Assembly: GCF_000499845.2 (NCBI RefSeq)
Contig: NC_023755.2
Location: 35,972,023 to 36,036,022, forward strand
Direction of reading: 5' to 3'
Length of the DNA stretch: 64,000 nucleotides
Source: Phaseolus vulgaris
Lineage: Eukaryota > Streptophyta > Magnoliopsida > Fabales > Fabaceae
Positions within the stretch are counted from its first letter, which is position 1; every line of letters begins with the position of its first letter. The position numbers were made by a program, and so were the translations under genes. This document shows, piece by piece, positions 46,601 through 58,100 of the stretch. The notes beneath the pieces are model-generated. The model was not told the DNA's origin and did not search any database. It saw only the letters and a program-made list of their open reading frames with translations.

Positions 46601-47790
46601 AATATTATCTCTCTCACGTCTTCTTCTCTTCTTTTTCACTTCTTTATTCTTTTCTTTAACTTTCTAGTGTTTTGGGTTTTTACTCTAAAGGAGTTTACTT
46701 GTTAGTTCTAATCTTTGGTATTATCCAAAAAGTTCTTGTTGTATCCTCGAAAACTTGTACAATACATTGTGGATAAGTCCTTATAAACAGTGATCACTAA
46801 CATTTGTTTGCCTCAGGAAACCAATCTTTGTTCGTATTTTCAGCCTTTTATTTACTACAAGTCTAGCAATTGACTGATTGTATGGCGACCTTATCTCATT
46901 TTCTCTCCACAAGAGGAGATAAAAGCTTTCCATACTTTCATTGTCTAAAGAATAATGATTGCTTCATTTGGACGGATGAATGTGAATAAGCTTTTATTAG
47001 ATTAAAGGACTACTTGTCCAATCCATCCATCTTGAGCAAACTAGTTCAGGAGAAGCCTTTGCAGTTATACGTCACAATGACCGACCATGCTCTGAGCACG
47101 ATTCTTGTTAAAGACCTTGAAGGAAAGCATAATCTTATATATTTCATAAGTAATGTATCTTATAAAAAAGGTTGCCCTAGTCATAGTAATCACAACGAGA
47201 AAGTTACACCATTATTTTCACAGTCATGAAGTGGTCGTGAAGACAGATCTTCCAATCAATCAAGTATCGAGGAAACCTAAAATAGCAGGGAGGCTAGTGA
47301 ATTGGTCCATAGAACTTTTGGAATTTAACTTACGTTATGAACCTCAAGGACCTATTAAAAGGAAAATTCTGGAGGATTTTGTAGCTTAGCTCACCCCCAC
47401 CAGTAGAGAAAAAGGGAAGTTCAAAGTGGATGCTCTTGGTGGATGGTTCCACTAATCTGAAGGGAAGTTGAACAATCGCTAAACTTCTCATTCAAGGTTA
47501 TTAATAACCAAGCAAAGTACGAGACGTTGATTGTAGACATGCTACTAGCCAGAGAAATGGGAGTTCACCTCTTAATGGCGAAAAATGATTCATTTCTTAG
47601 CAGGTCAAGTTGCCAAGTTAAAGATCCACACTTAGCCCGCTATCTATGGTGTGTCGGGTATCTATTAGAAGAGTTTGATTCCTTTGAAATCATGCATGTC
47701 CTAGGGAACAAAATTCATGGGCTAACTTGCTGGCGAAGTTGGCCAATTCGTCCAAACCATGACACTTTCAGTCAGTAATATAAGGACCTT
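43650..47790 (+). pseudogene. gypsy gag-protease-RT-RNase H, degraded
   Basis: Retrotrans_gag is visible at about 43760-44160 (FSQKFLKQF in pieces, EGEPLKNYLNRFSEIFVKI). Protease at 44860-45240 reads VLVDQEKSVNAMF where VLVDQGSS is expected, so the catalytic Asp-x-Gly is lost, then PYNLLIGKPSFNRLGAVIST. Reverse transcriptase is at about 45720-46250 (KKVNGKWRICEDITNLN, HVDNMVV with the mutated YxDD, LNPEKCVFGV, KFLGLLLNERGIKANP). The RT thumb is split by the insert at 46266-46859. RNase H follows at 46880-47390 (MATLSHFLS, KSFPYFHCL, LQLYV). Frameshifts and stops occur every 100-300 bp. Confidence 0.85.
46266..46859 (+). mobile_element. Solo-LTR-like insertion (594 bp) in gypsy RT
   Basis: It starts TGTAAATC, ends TTTACTACA, and interrupts the gypsy frame between NIGEV and QLTDCMA. 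Flanks CCTCT and AGTCT agree at 3 of 5 bases, so the target duplication is weak. A TATA box CTTTATAAATAGGGG is at about 46570-46584, followed by a pyrimidine-rich leader, as in LTR promoters. A 41-bp unit (GAACATTGCAAGTCCATGTT) is present twice at about 46433 and 46473. Confidence 0.65.
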
Positions 47791-47829
47791 AGAACTTCGA
47801 GGGCCACGATGAAAAAGAAGACTAGAACA

Positions 47830-48978
47830 TGTTAGAATAGATGGCTTTAAACTAGAGGGGGGGGTGAATTGTTTAAAGAAGATTTTCATAAACTTTTAAA
47901 ACAAGAATGAATTTATCTCAGGAAACAATTGATTCAGAAATTCAGTTAGCCAAAACAATAAGCAAAAGCTGCAGTACCAGAAAAACAATCGGTTGTTTCG
48001 CAGAAACAATCGGTTGTTTATACCAGCAAACAACAAAATAAAACTGAATTTAAAGAGTTAGAGATAGAGAGATTGTATATAGTTGTTTATACTGGTTCAC
48101 TCCAAACCCAGAGCTACATCCAGTCTTCTCAGAAACCCTGAGGAAATCCACTAAGCAACCACACCTTGATCACTTACACAACAACCAAGAGAATGACCTT
48201 GAACACTTCAAGAAACACACTCTCCTTGGTCAACACACCAACACTAAGATTGCTGATCTTGATCCCCTCAAGAACACACAGCCAGTCTCAGCAAACACAA
48301 AAACAAAACTTGTTTAACAGAGTACAATGATTACCCTTGTTACAGAAGATAATCTGAAATCAATACAAGCAGAATCCTATTCCAACACTTTGATCAATCA
48401 CAAACTCTTAGCAATCTCAGATCTTTGAAAAACTCAAAAACTCTTAGCAAAAACTTATCAAAGATTGATTGTCAAATTTGTTTTTCTGAATTTATTCAAA
48501 GATGTAGTTTGTTATCAAATCTTAACAAACTCTTAAATTGCATTCAAAGATTGGTCAAAGCATTTAATGACTGGAGCGTAAGCAGTTAAAACATTTAAAG
48601 CTCAGTCAAACAGAAAACAGTTTTTCTGTTATGGTCCCAAAACAAACAATCGGTTGTTTCCTCGAATCAATTGGTTGTTTTGGTACTTAACAGTTTAACC
48701 AATTTAAAAACAGTTTTCAATCTTTTTCTCAAAACACCTAAGTACAAACAATCAGTTGTTTCGACAAAACAATCGGTTGTTTTAACTTAGTTTGAAAACA
48801 TTTACTTTCACAAAGATTGAGATGCTTATGCTTTAGATTTAATCAAAGGGTGGATTACAACATCCAAACTACCCCAGAACTAAGCTAAACCAGCACAACA
48901 ACATCAAGCACAGCAGAGGCTTTAACATCCTTTAAAGGATTTGGATTCTTCAAAGCTTGAACACCACTTGGTTCAACA
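47830..48978 (-). repeat. 3' LTR of the pol-less Sirevirus (1149 bp)
   Basis: On the plus strand it begins TGTTAGAATAG and ends GGTTCAACA. It matches 53091-54216 nearly base for base; differences include a short duplicated segment near 47984-48019 (second motif copy) missing from the other LTR. The high identity points to a recent insertion. Confidence 0.95.
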
Positions 48979-48993
48979 ATCTGCCCCTATTTG
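48979..48993 (-). promoter_or_regulatory. polypurine tract of the pol-less Sirevirus
   Basis: On the minus strand CAAATAGGGGCAGAT directly precedes the LTR start TGTTGAACC. Confidence 0.75.
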
Positions 48994-49360
48994 ATGAAGA
49001 CAAATCCCTTATGCTTGTGTTGTACCTGATTAAATCTGAAGCAGTTCTTGCAAGATACAGTTTTGAACAAAGCATAGAACTTCTGATATTTGGTTAGCAC
49101 AGATAAACATTTAGAGCTAAATATCAGAAAATATTACATCCCAAACTGTTTTAGCAACAAAAAAAAAACAGAAACTTAAACACAACATGTATCTCCCCCT
49201 ATTTGTCTTCACAAATAGACAATGAGAAGAGATAACAACAAAAATATTGTTTTGATTACATCAGAACTAAAGCAATAGTAGAAAGAAAGAAATTTTAAAA
49301 ACTAGAAATAATAGCAAGAAAACAATCGATTGTTCCGATAATCAATTGGTTGTTTTTCCC

Positions 49361-50563
49361 TCATTCTTCTTCATCAACAAACTGAAGATCAAAGATTTGA
49401 TTCTGGACAGCTTCAATCTGTTCATCCAGAGTCATAAACCTTGCATCCATGTTGTCAAACCTGGTGTCAATCCTCTGGAAATTACTAACACAAAGATCAT
49501 GGAGGCTCCTTTGATTTTCAGCAAAGCTATCAAGCCTATTCACCATGAGTCTTTCAAAAGGCGACATTGTTTGCATCCTTTCTCCTTGATTTCCAGCACC
49601 AACACTTGGTCCAACATCTTGATAATCTTCAGGTGGATCTTCATGTTGAGCATCCATATCAGCAGGTTCATCTTGTTCAAGATTAGCAGCACCACTAGAT
49701 GAGGCACCATGATCACCATCCTTGCTTATCCATTTTCCACCTACTTTTGTAAAACCCATTTTGTTGAGTGATCCATTGTTCAACTCTTGAGTTGACTTGA
49801 CCAACTCAGATGTTTCATCTTCAAGGTTTACTTCAAAATAGAGTAGAAATTTAGATATCAAAACAGCATATGGATAATGGTAATCACTTAACCTCATGGC
49901 TTTTTGCATGTGCTCTTTGATGATGTGGATCCAATTGATCTTGATTTTCTTGGTGATGCAGAAGATATAAACCAGATCTTCTTCAGTTAGAACAGAATGA
50001 TTACTCCCTCTTGGAGTTAGAATTCAAGTTACAATGAGAGCAAGCAATCTCTCATCAAGCTTTAAACCTCCAACCGAGCATGTACTCACTTGAGCATGTT
50101 GATTCTTCAAGCAACTCTTGTAGAATTGGATTTTGTTAAAATCCTCCACCACTCCAAGGTTTCCCTTATTGATTCTAAGACCAGAGAACTTGAGGCCAGC
50201 AACAGCAGTCCATACTTCATGAGTTATCTCCATTTCTACACCCTTCACATGAGAAACTAGATTGTTTCCCTCAAACTTTAGGTTTGTGTAGAACACCCTC
50301 ACCAAATCTGGATATATGTTTCCCTTCATCTCCAGGAACTTTATGAGAGATTGATCCTTGAGCAGCCTTTTCACATTATCAAGCTTTTGGCTTTTCAGCC
50401 AATCAAAGCATACAACCTTGGGGTTGTTTATCTTCTTGATACATGTTTCATACCTATACTTCTCAATAAGATCATTGTCTCCAGAAAATCAGCCTTCTAA
50501 CCTTCCTCCAGACCTTACAGCCCTGGTTTTGGACTCTCTTTGAGGTGGGAGTAGTTGATTCCA
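49361..50563 (-). pseudogene. env-like post-pol ORF, relative of 5240-6424
   Basis: A minus-strand frame of about 395 codons, interrupted by one TGA near 50022 at a position where the relative has tryptophan, and by a probable single-base shift close to the start (ATG near 50553). Shared blocks with the first element include FLEMKGNIYPDLVRVFY, LVSHVKGVEM, PRGSNHSVLTEEDL and RLSDYHYPYAV. The C-terminal third is acidic (EDPPEDYQD) and then coiled-coil-like (MDARFMTLDEQIEAVQ). No transmembrane segment is evident. The role is unknown. Confidence 0.75.
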
Positions 50564-50569
50564 TGATTG

Positions 50570-51341
50570 GCAGAGAAGAAAACAAAGAAGAACTCACTTC
50601 ACAGATTTTTGCAAGAGATGTTGCAATTGGTTATTCTTGTGGAAGAGATCTGCTACACCAGATTTTATAGCAGAAAAAGAATCAATTTGCATTTAATTTT
50701 ATTCAATGGGTACCTGATTTTCAGAGAGAGAGGACTTGACTCTGCTCAGCACAGAAAATGTCAGAAAAAGCTGAGAATCACATGGTCTTCACATGTGATC
50801 TTTGACTAGTCATTAAGGCTCTTGAATTTCCAAGATTTTGGAATATTTTCCTTTATGACTGTTGTAACTTCTTTCTGAACACAATCAGCTTTCAACACAG
50901 ATTCTTTGACCAAGATTCTCTCTTTGAATTGATCTGCAACGGATAGAAATTTAAAATAGCAATTAAAACAATTTCTTCATAGTGTTGTCACACCCAAAAT
51001 AATCGATTGTTTCGAAGAAACTATCGGTTGTTTTTCTGCAGCAGTCAAAAACTGTTTTTGAATTTTAACCATGAGCAGAAGAAGTTCAAATCAGATGACA
51101 TTGATCATAAACAAGATTGTTTGACCATGAGAAAGATCAGAAATTAAAAACAAATAAAGGAAGGTCTTATCCTTTTGTTAATTCTTCAATGAGCCATGTG
51201 CTTTATGATCAAGAAGCCTCTTTTCACTGTTGAGGTCTTTTGCACAGCATTGATTCAGCTTCAATGACTGTCTTTTTCTTCAGAAGCTTGATCAGATGAC
51301 TCAGTCCTTCCTTTTTCTTTAGTTTTCCATCATAAAAGATT
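50570..51341 (-). other. gag to env-like spacer of the pol-less element
   Basis: The place where pol is missing. No pol motif remains. A pair of the palindromic motif lies at 50998 and 51019. Confidence 0.6.
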
Positions 51342-52943
51342 TCAAGTAGCAAGATTTGGTCCCCTTACAAATTTGGGTCCGTTTGACTTTTCTTTGCAGT
51401 TAGAAACTTCACATCCCTTAGGAATCCATTTCATAAAACCTCTTGGAACATAATATTTCCTTATTTTACAGAAACTAACAGAGTGGCCTTTCTTCATGCA
51501 GTAAAAGCATGTAACAACCGATTGTTTCGTCTTAACAATCGGTTGTTTTTCTGATTTTCTTGAAAAACTTTTTGAAAACTTATCTTGCTTGTTCTGTGGA
51601 TTAAAGATTAAACCAGCATTTCCAAAAACACAGCTTTGAGATGCCAAGACATTCTCAAAGTTTGATTTCCTCTTTGAAAGTTTGTCCACAGTTTCAACAA
51701 GATAGTGAACCTTTTTCTCAAGATTTTCACAATTTTTGCAAATGAAAGTATCACACTTGCAAAAGGCATTTTTGAAATGATTTTCCAATTTTTCAAAATC
51801 ACTTTTTGCTTTTTCCAGATCCTCTTCAAGTGATTTAACTCTCTTTTCAAGCCAACTGTTAAGATCTTTCAATCGGTTGTTTGAAAGTACCAATCTATTT
51901 TCAAGTAATTCACTGTAATTTTGTTCATTTAAGGAAGCACATGAACTTACCTCACTTGAGCTGCAAGAATCATCATCATTTTCAGCTACCAAACATATGT
52001 TTGCTTTTTCATCTTCACTTGATGATGACACCTCATTTTCATCCCAAGCTATGTAGGCTCTTTTTGTCTTGCCTTTCTTCTCCTTGTAGCTAGTCTTTTT
52101 CTCTTTGCTCTTGTTTGGACAATCTGCCTTTATATGACCTTGCTCACCACAACCAAAACAAGTATAGTTATTTGAATTGAAATCATTGGATTTCTTGTTT
52201 CCATACCTATCTTTGTTGTTGTCTTTGTTGCGGTTTCTCTTTAGGAATTTGCTGAATTTTCTTGACAGCAAGCTAAGGTTTTCCTCATCACTATCATCAC
52301 TGGAATCTTGCTTTCCCTTGTGCTTGGATGCTTTCAAGGCTATGCTCCTTGTGTGCTTATCTTCACTTTCTTGAACATTGAGTCTATTCATCTCTAGCTC
52401 ATGTTCCCTAAGCTTTCCAAACAAAGAAGCAACACTTAATGATGTTAGATCTTTAGATTCGGAAATAGCAGTTACCTTTGGTTGCCATGCTCTATCAAGA
52501 CATTTCAAGATCTTGATGTTCAACTCTTCTTTATCAAAGGTCTTGTCAAGGCTCATAAGGTGATTGATGATGTGCGTAAATCTTTTCTGCACCTCAGCAA
52601 TTGTTTCTCCTTTAAGCATTCTAAACATCTCATATTCTTGGATAAGAGCATGCTTTCTAGCTCTTTTCACCTCATTTGTTCCTTCATGAGTGACTTCCAA
52701 AGTGTCCCACATTTCTTTTGATGATTTGCATTGCGAGACCCTGAAAAACTCATCAGAATTTAAAGCAGAGGTTATAATATTTTTGGCAATGCAATCGAAT
52801 TTGGCCTTTTTGCTTTCTGCATCAGTCCATTGAGACCATGGTTTCTCAATGACAGATCCATCCTTTTCAAACTTTGGGACAAAAGGACCATTTTCAATTG
52901 CATCCCAAATTCCTTTGTCAAGAGATTCTATAAATATTTTCAT
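51342..52943 (-). CDS. gag: copia gag, intact (533 residues)
   Basis: A single open frame. Residues 30-185 form the UBN2-type gag domain (EKPWSQWTD, DEFFRVSQC, TLEVTHEGTN, RFTHIINHL, RAWQPKVTAI). A zinc knuckle CFGCGEQGHIKADC is at 262-275 and a second CFYCMKKGHSVSFC at about 479-492; both are CX2CX4HX4C. Between them lies a Ser/Asp/Glu-rich coiled-coil region. The start at 52943 lies soon after the PBS and fits the family. The protein packages element RNA into particles. Two copies of the element's palindromic motif are embedded in its coding sequence (51513-51548), just before the second knuckle. The close relative at 1-1335 is broken. Confidence 0.93.
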   Translation of the reverse strand: MKIFIESLDKGIWDAIENGPFVPKFEKDGSVIEKPWSQWTDAESKKAKFDCIAKNIITSALNSDEFFRVSQCKSSKEMWDTLEVTHEGTNEVKRARKHALIQEYEMFRMLKGETIAEVQKRFTHIINHLMSLDKTFDKEELNIKILKCLDRAWQPKVTAISESKDLTSLSVASLFGKLREHELEMNRLNVQESEDKHTRSIALKASKHKGKQDSSDDSDEENLSLLSRKFSKFLKRNRNKDNNKDRYGNKKSNDFNSNNYTCFGCGEQGHIKADCPNKSKEKKTSYKEKKGKTKRAYIAWDENEVSSSSEDEKANICLVAENDDDSCSSSEVSSCASLNEQNYSELLENRLVLSNNRLKDLNSWLEKRVKSLEEDLEKAKSDFEKLENHFKNAFCKCDTFICKNCENLEKKVHYLVETVDKLSKRKSNFENVLASQSCVFGNAGLIFNPQNKQDKFSKSFSRKSEKQPIVKTKQSVVTCFYCMKKGHSVSFCKIRKYYVPRGFMKWIPKGCEVSNCKEKSNGPKFVRGPNLAT

Positions 52944-53076
52944 TCTTACTTTCCAAAACTAGTAGTTCAAACCACAAAACAAAGGTGGTCTGTTAATTGA
53001 AGCACCTTCCCCAAAAGGTAGTCTCAGCCATTAAAAAAGATTTTTAGGATCAACTTGAATAACTTTCAAGAACCAA

Positions 53077-53088
53077 GCTCTGATACCA
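53077..53088 (-). promoter_or_regulatory. primer binding site, initiator Met tRNA type
   Basis: TGGTATCAGAGC on the minus strand, two bases after the LTR end. This is the standard site of plant Ty1/copia elements, complementary to the 3' end of initiator methionine tRNA. Confidence 0.93.
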
Positions 53089-53090
53089 AT

Positions 53091-54216
53091 TGTTAGAATA
53101 GATGGCTTTAAACTAGAGGGGGGTGAATTGTTTAAAGAGGATTTTCGTAAACTTTTAAAACAAGAATGAATTTATCTCAGGAAACAATTGATTCAGAAAT
53201 TCAGTTAGCCAAAACAACAAGCAAAAGCTGCAGTACCAGAAAAACAATCGGTTGTTTATACCAGCAAACAACAAAATAAAACTGAATTTAAAGAGTTAGA
53301 GATAGAGAGATTGTACACAGTTGTTTATACTGGTTCACTCCAAACCCAGAGCTACATCCAGTCTTCTCAGAAACCCTGAGGAAATCCACTAAGCAACCAC
53401 ACCTTGATCACTTACACAACAACCAAGAGAATGACCTTGAACACTTCAAGAAACACACTCTCCTTGGTCTACACGCCAACACTAAGATTGCTGATCTTGA
53501 TCCCCTCAAGAACACACAGCCAATCTCAGCAAACACAGAAACGAAACTTGTTTAACAGAGTACAAGGATTACACTTGTTACAGAAGATAATCTGAAATCA
53601 ATACAAGCAGAATCCTATTCCAACACTTTGATCAATCACAAACTCTTAACAATCTCAGCTCTTTGAAAAACTCAAAAACTCTTAGCAAAAACTTATCAAA
53701 GATTGATTGTCAAATTTGTTTTTCTGAATTTATTCAAAGATGTAGTTTGTTATCAAATCTTAACAACTCTTAAATTGCATTCAAAGATTGGTCAAAGCAT
53801 TTAATGATTGGAGCGTAAGCAGTTAAAACATTTAAAGCTCAGTCAAACAGAAAACAGTTTTTCTATTATGGTCCCAAAACAAACAATCGGTTGTTTCTTC
53901 GAATCAATCGGTTGTTTTGGTACTTAACAGTTTAACCAATTTAAAAACAGTTTTCAATCTTTTTCTCAAAACACCTAAGTACAAACAATCGGTTGTTTCG
54001 ACAAAACAATCGGTTATTTTAACTTAGTTTGAAAACATTTTACTTTCACAAAGATTGAGATGCTTATGCTTTAAATTTAATCAAAGGGTGGATTACAACA
54101 TCCAAACTACCCCAGAACTAAGCTAAACCAGCACAGCAACATCAAGCACAACAGATGCTTCAACATCCTTCAAAGGATTTGGATTCTTCAAAGCTTGAAC
54201 ACCACTTGGTTCAACA
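53091..54216 (-). repeat. 5' LTR of the pol-less Sirevirus (1126 bp)
   Basis: Same ends as 47830-48978 (TGTTAGAATAG to GGTTCAACA on the plus strand). Only a few substitutions and small indels separate the two. Confidence 0.95.
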
Positions 54217-54239
54217 GAAAAAAAGCTCTAATCCTGTCT

Positions 54240-54575
54240 TTACAGGGATCAATCACCGATACCTAGATGATCCCATATGTCCGGTATTTAGCTGATGGGG
54301 AATTTCCTGAAGATCAAAAGAAGGTTAGAGAAATAAAAAGGGATGTTAGTTGTTTCACCATGATTGACAGATATTTATTTAGGCAAGGATATTCCAGGCC
54401 GAGCAAATACTAGTTGAGTTACATAAAGGGGATTGTGGTAGTCATATCGGTGACCAAGCTGTAGAGCATAAAATCATTCAGGTTCGGTATTATTGGTCAA
54501 CTATGAAAGAAGACAACATGTTTTCCGTAAAAAAATGTGATCAATGCCAAAGACATGTTGTTGTTCAGGGTATTA
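54240..54575 (+). pseudogene. gypsy integrase zinc-finger fragment
   Basis: Continuation of the Tat-like pol on the far side of the Sirevirus. The H-H-C-C finger is readable (ELHKGDCGSHIG, RYYWSTMKED, CDQCQRH). The DDE core is missing: the sequence passes directly into LTR-like repeats, so integrase was deleted. Confidence 0.82.
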
Positions 54576-54760
54576 AGACGATCTTTGGTAAGCCTTTTCG
54601 CTCTCCTCGGCTCAAGGCTAATGGGCTATGAGTCGTCCGGGTTCATGGCCAAACCTATTGTTCAGGGTATTAAGATGATCCTTGGTAAACTTTTTCACAC
54701 TCTTTGGCTTAAGGATGAGGGGTTGTGAGTCATCTGGGTTCATGGACGGATCGACCGTTG
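54560..54760 (+). repeat. tandem copy of an LTR segment (unit about 97 bp)
   Basis: GTTCAGGGTATTAAGA(C/T)GAT...GTGAGTC or ATGAGTC occurs at 54563 and again at 54660; the 5' LTR has one copy. It suggests an extra unit at the start of the 3' LTR. Confidence 0.65.
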
Positions 54761-55141
54761 CTAGCCCCGGTTATAGGGCGAGTCTTAATAGTAAAAGTTC
54801 GACCCTTGGACGAACATGTTAAACATGATATGGCATCATAGAGTGTGAATTGCACAGACATCTTAACTATAAATGCCTTAACTATCGTTTCCTATTAATG
54901 GGAAATGATGACTTTACCATTTATGATCCAATACGATTCGAGCATTAAAAAAATATCATTAATAACCTGTTAATATAGCTAATAATCAAGGATGATGATT
55001 AGAATATAAGGAACAATAAAAGTAATGTATCCATACCATAAGAGGAACGAATACATCCTTAAGAACAAGAAAAAAGGACGATATAAAAGGGTAAAAAATG
55101 ACACAAAAAATACAACAAAAGATGAATTAATGACATAGGAC
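54629..55141 (+). repeat. 3' LTR of the Tat-like element, main part
   Basis: Aligned with 42845-43316. The last 23 bp of this LTR (58409-58431) are beyond the hAT element. Confidence 0.78.
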
Positions 55142-58100
55142 CATAGTAGTCAAAATCGCGAGTTGCATCGTAAGATCGTACGATTTTACGATGTATACTC
55201 ATGGTGCCAATCTACGATCACCAGAAAAATATGATTTCTGCAGATCACGTGGGATCGGCGTTGTAAATCGTAACTCGCGTGGAATCGTTGAGTTTCACGA
55301 TACTGGAAATCGCCACAGGCAGCGCTTTTAACATCATCGTTGCGGCGACACGATAGCATTTACACTGTCGCGACGTGACGGAGTGCGGCATGGTGATTGT
55401 GGTGTGGCAATAACAAATAGGATAGTTTGGGATTAGGGTTTCTCTGTTTAAGATGGAGGCAGCAACATATGGACTCAATGAAATAAAAGGCCCAAATAAT
55501 TAAAAAGAATCCACTTACCACACAGTGAGAGGAATCAATTAATGCAAAGTAAAATTTTTAATTTTTTACTAAAAAACGTTACAACTTCAACAGAATTAAT
55601 TTTTAATTAATTATTTTTAAGTCATGCAAACAGACTTCCGCTCTCCTCTCGCATTTCCTTTCAACTTCTTCATTGCAGTCCCACTCTCCTCTGTTTTTTC
55701 TCTACATAACCAAGTGCTGATTTTTTTTCCTCTTTTTTTCTCACTCCTCTCCCCTTCCCTTTCAAGTTCCCAACTGCAGTCCTACTCTCCTTTGTTTTTT
55801 TCTGTATAATCAAGTTCAGCTTTTTTTTCCTCTTTTCTTCTCACTGCAACCAAGTGCAGTTTTGTTTCTTCTATTTTTTTTTCACTGCAACCCAAACTGC
55901 AGTCCCAAATTCCCATCATTACAATGACTTCTATACCCGTGACAGTGACTCCCAAAAATGCTCCAGGAAATAGGAGTTATGTTGCTTGGAAGCATTGTAT
56001 CTCAGTTGTTGGGGATACTAGACAACTTCAATGCAAATATTGTCAAAAGGTATTAACCAGGGGAGTTTATCGATTGAAGCATCACTTGGCCGATACTCAA
56101 AAGGATGTTGGAGCATGCAAGGATGCTCCTGATGAAGTTAAAAAGGAGATGTGGGAAATTGTTGTTGGTTTGCAACAAAAATTAAATAAGAAATCAAGTT
56201 TTACTTTGAATGATGAGGAAATGACAAAAGCTGGTGAGAAAAGAAAAAACAGTGAAGAAGAGTTCACTCAGTCCAACAACAGCCCCAGTGGCAGAAATAT
56301 TTTTAAGAATAAGCAAACTACCATCAACAACATGTTTAAGAAAGGTATTAGAGAGGAGGCATGTCAAAGAGTGAAGAATCCACTACTATGTTTGATTTGG
56401 TTTCAAGACATGGTCTTGGATTTAAACCTCCATCCTATCATGACATTAGAGTCAAATATTTGAAGGAGAAAGTTACAAATACATCACTTGCTCTACAGTC
56501 ACATAAGGATGAATGGAAGAAAACGGGATGTACGATTATGACTGATGGTTGAACTGATAAGAAAAGAAGGACAATAATAAACTTCTTGGTGAATAGCCCA
56601 AAGGGAACTATATTTCTAAAATCCATAGATGCATCTGCTATATCTAAAACAGTTGAGAAAGTTTTTGAGATGATGGACAACATTGTTGAAGAGGTGGGGG
56701 AAGACAATGTCATTCAAGTTGTCACTGATAATGCAGCAAACTACAAAGATGCTGGTCAAATGTTGATGACAAAGAGAAAAAAGTTATTTTGGACACCTTG
56801 TGCTGCACATTGTGTGGATTTAATGTTGGAGGATTATGAGAAGAAAATCTCAATCCATGAGGAGACCATTCCAAAAGGTAAAAAAATTACTACCTTTATT
56901 TATTCAAGACCTTCTCTAATATCTCTACTTCAACATTTCACAAAGGGAAGATATTTGGTAAGACCGGATATTACTCGGTTTGCTACATCTTTTTTTACAT
57001 TAGGGTGCCTCCATGAGAATAAGGGAGCTTTAATCAAAATGTTTACTAGTGATGAATGGAAGTCTAGCAAGTTTGCTAAAACAAATGATGGAAAAATAGT
57101 TGAAGAGGTGGTTTTAGACCAGAATTTTTGGAAGAATGTCATAATATGTTTGAAGGGAGCATTGCCCCTCATTGAAGTGCTTCGATTGGTTGATTCGGAT
57201 CAAAAGCCAACCATGGGTTTCATTTATGAAGCAATGGACCAAGCTAAAGAGAAGATACAAAAAGCTTTCAATGGTGTCAAAAAAAGGTATTTTATGTATT
57301 TGTTTGTTGAGATGGTGATTTTGAAATTCAAAACAAAAAACTAACTCAATGTAATATATTTTGGTTAGCTATTTGCCTTCGTGGAACATCATTGATGAAA
57401 GGTGGGATAAGCAACTCCATAGGCCTTTACATGCTGCAGGCTATTTTCTTAACCCTCAAATGCATTATCGTCTTGGATTTAAAGCAGATTTGGAGGTGAA
57501 GCGTGGTCTAATGGAATGCATAACTAGGATGGTGGAGGATGAGGATGAACAAACTCTCATTGATGTTCAAATTGATGATTTCAAAAAACAAGCAAAAAAT
57601 TTTGGTTGTCCCATGGCTACTAGATCAATCAATTTAAAGACTCCCGCAGATTGGTGGGAGTCTTATGGTGATGAGTATCCAGAACTCCAAAAGTTTGTCA
57701 TTCATGTATTGAGCTTGACATGTAGCTCTTCCGGATGTGAGCGTAACTGGAGTTCCTTTGAGATGGTAAGTTAACTAATAATATATCTCTAGAATATAAT
57801 TAGTGGTCTACTACTAATCCACTAAATTACTTATAATATTTGTCTTTGCATTTGTTTAGGTCCACACAAAGAGAAGAAATAGGCTAAAGCAAAGCACAAT
57901 GAATGATGTTGTTTTTGTTATGGCTAATTCAAAATTAGCTAAGAAGAAGCAAACAAGAAAACCAACTCAAATTAATATTGATGATTGTTTCCTCCGATGA
58001 CGAGTGGATTATGGAAGATGAGCATGAGCATAATGAAACATTTGAGTTGGATGAAAACTTGGTTCCTATTGAAGTAGAGGAGGATGAATCTTTACATAGT

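Larger units (their letters stand above)
47830..54216 (-). mobile_element. Pol-less Sirevirus-type Ty1/copia element (6.4 kb)
   Basis: Both LTRs, primer binding site and polypurine tract are present, and the flanks GAACA (47825-47829) and GAAAA (54217-54221) fit a target duplication with one change. Minus-strand order: LTR, PBS, gag, then directly the spacer, env-like ORF, PPT and LTR. The whole of pol, about 3 kb in the relative at 1-8262, is absent. Gag is intact, so this copy could supply gag or move with helper enzymes. It inserted into the Tat-like gypsy element, between RNase H and integrase. Confidence 0.92.
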
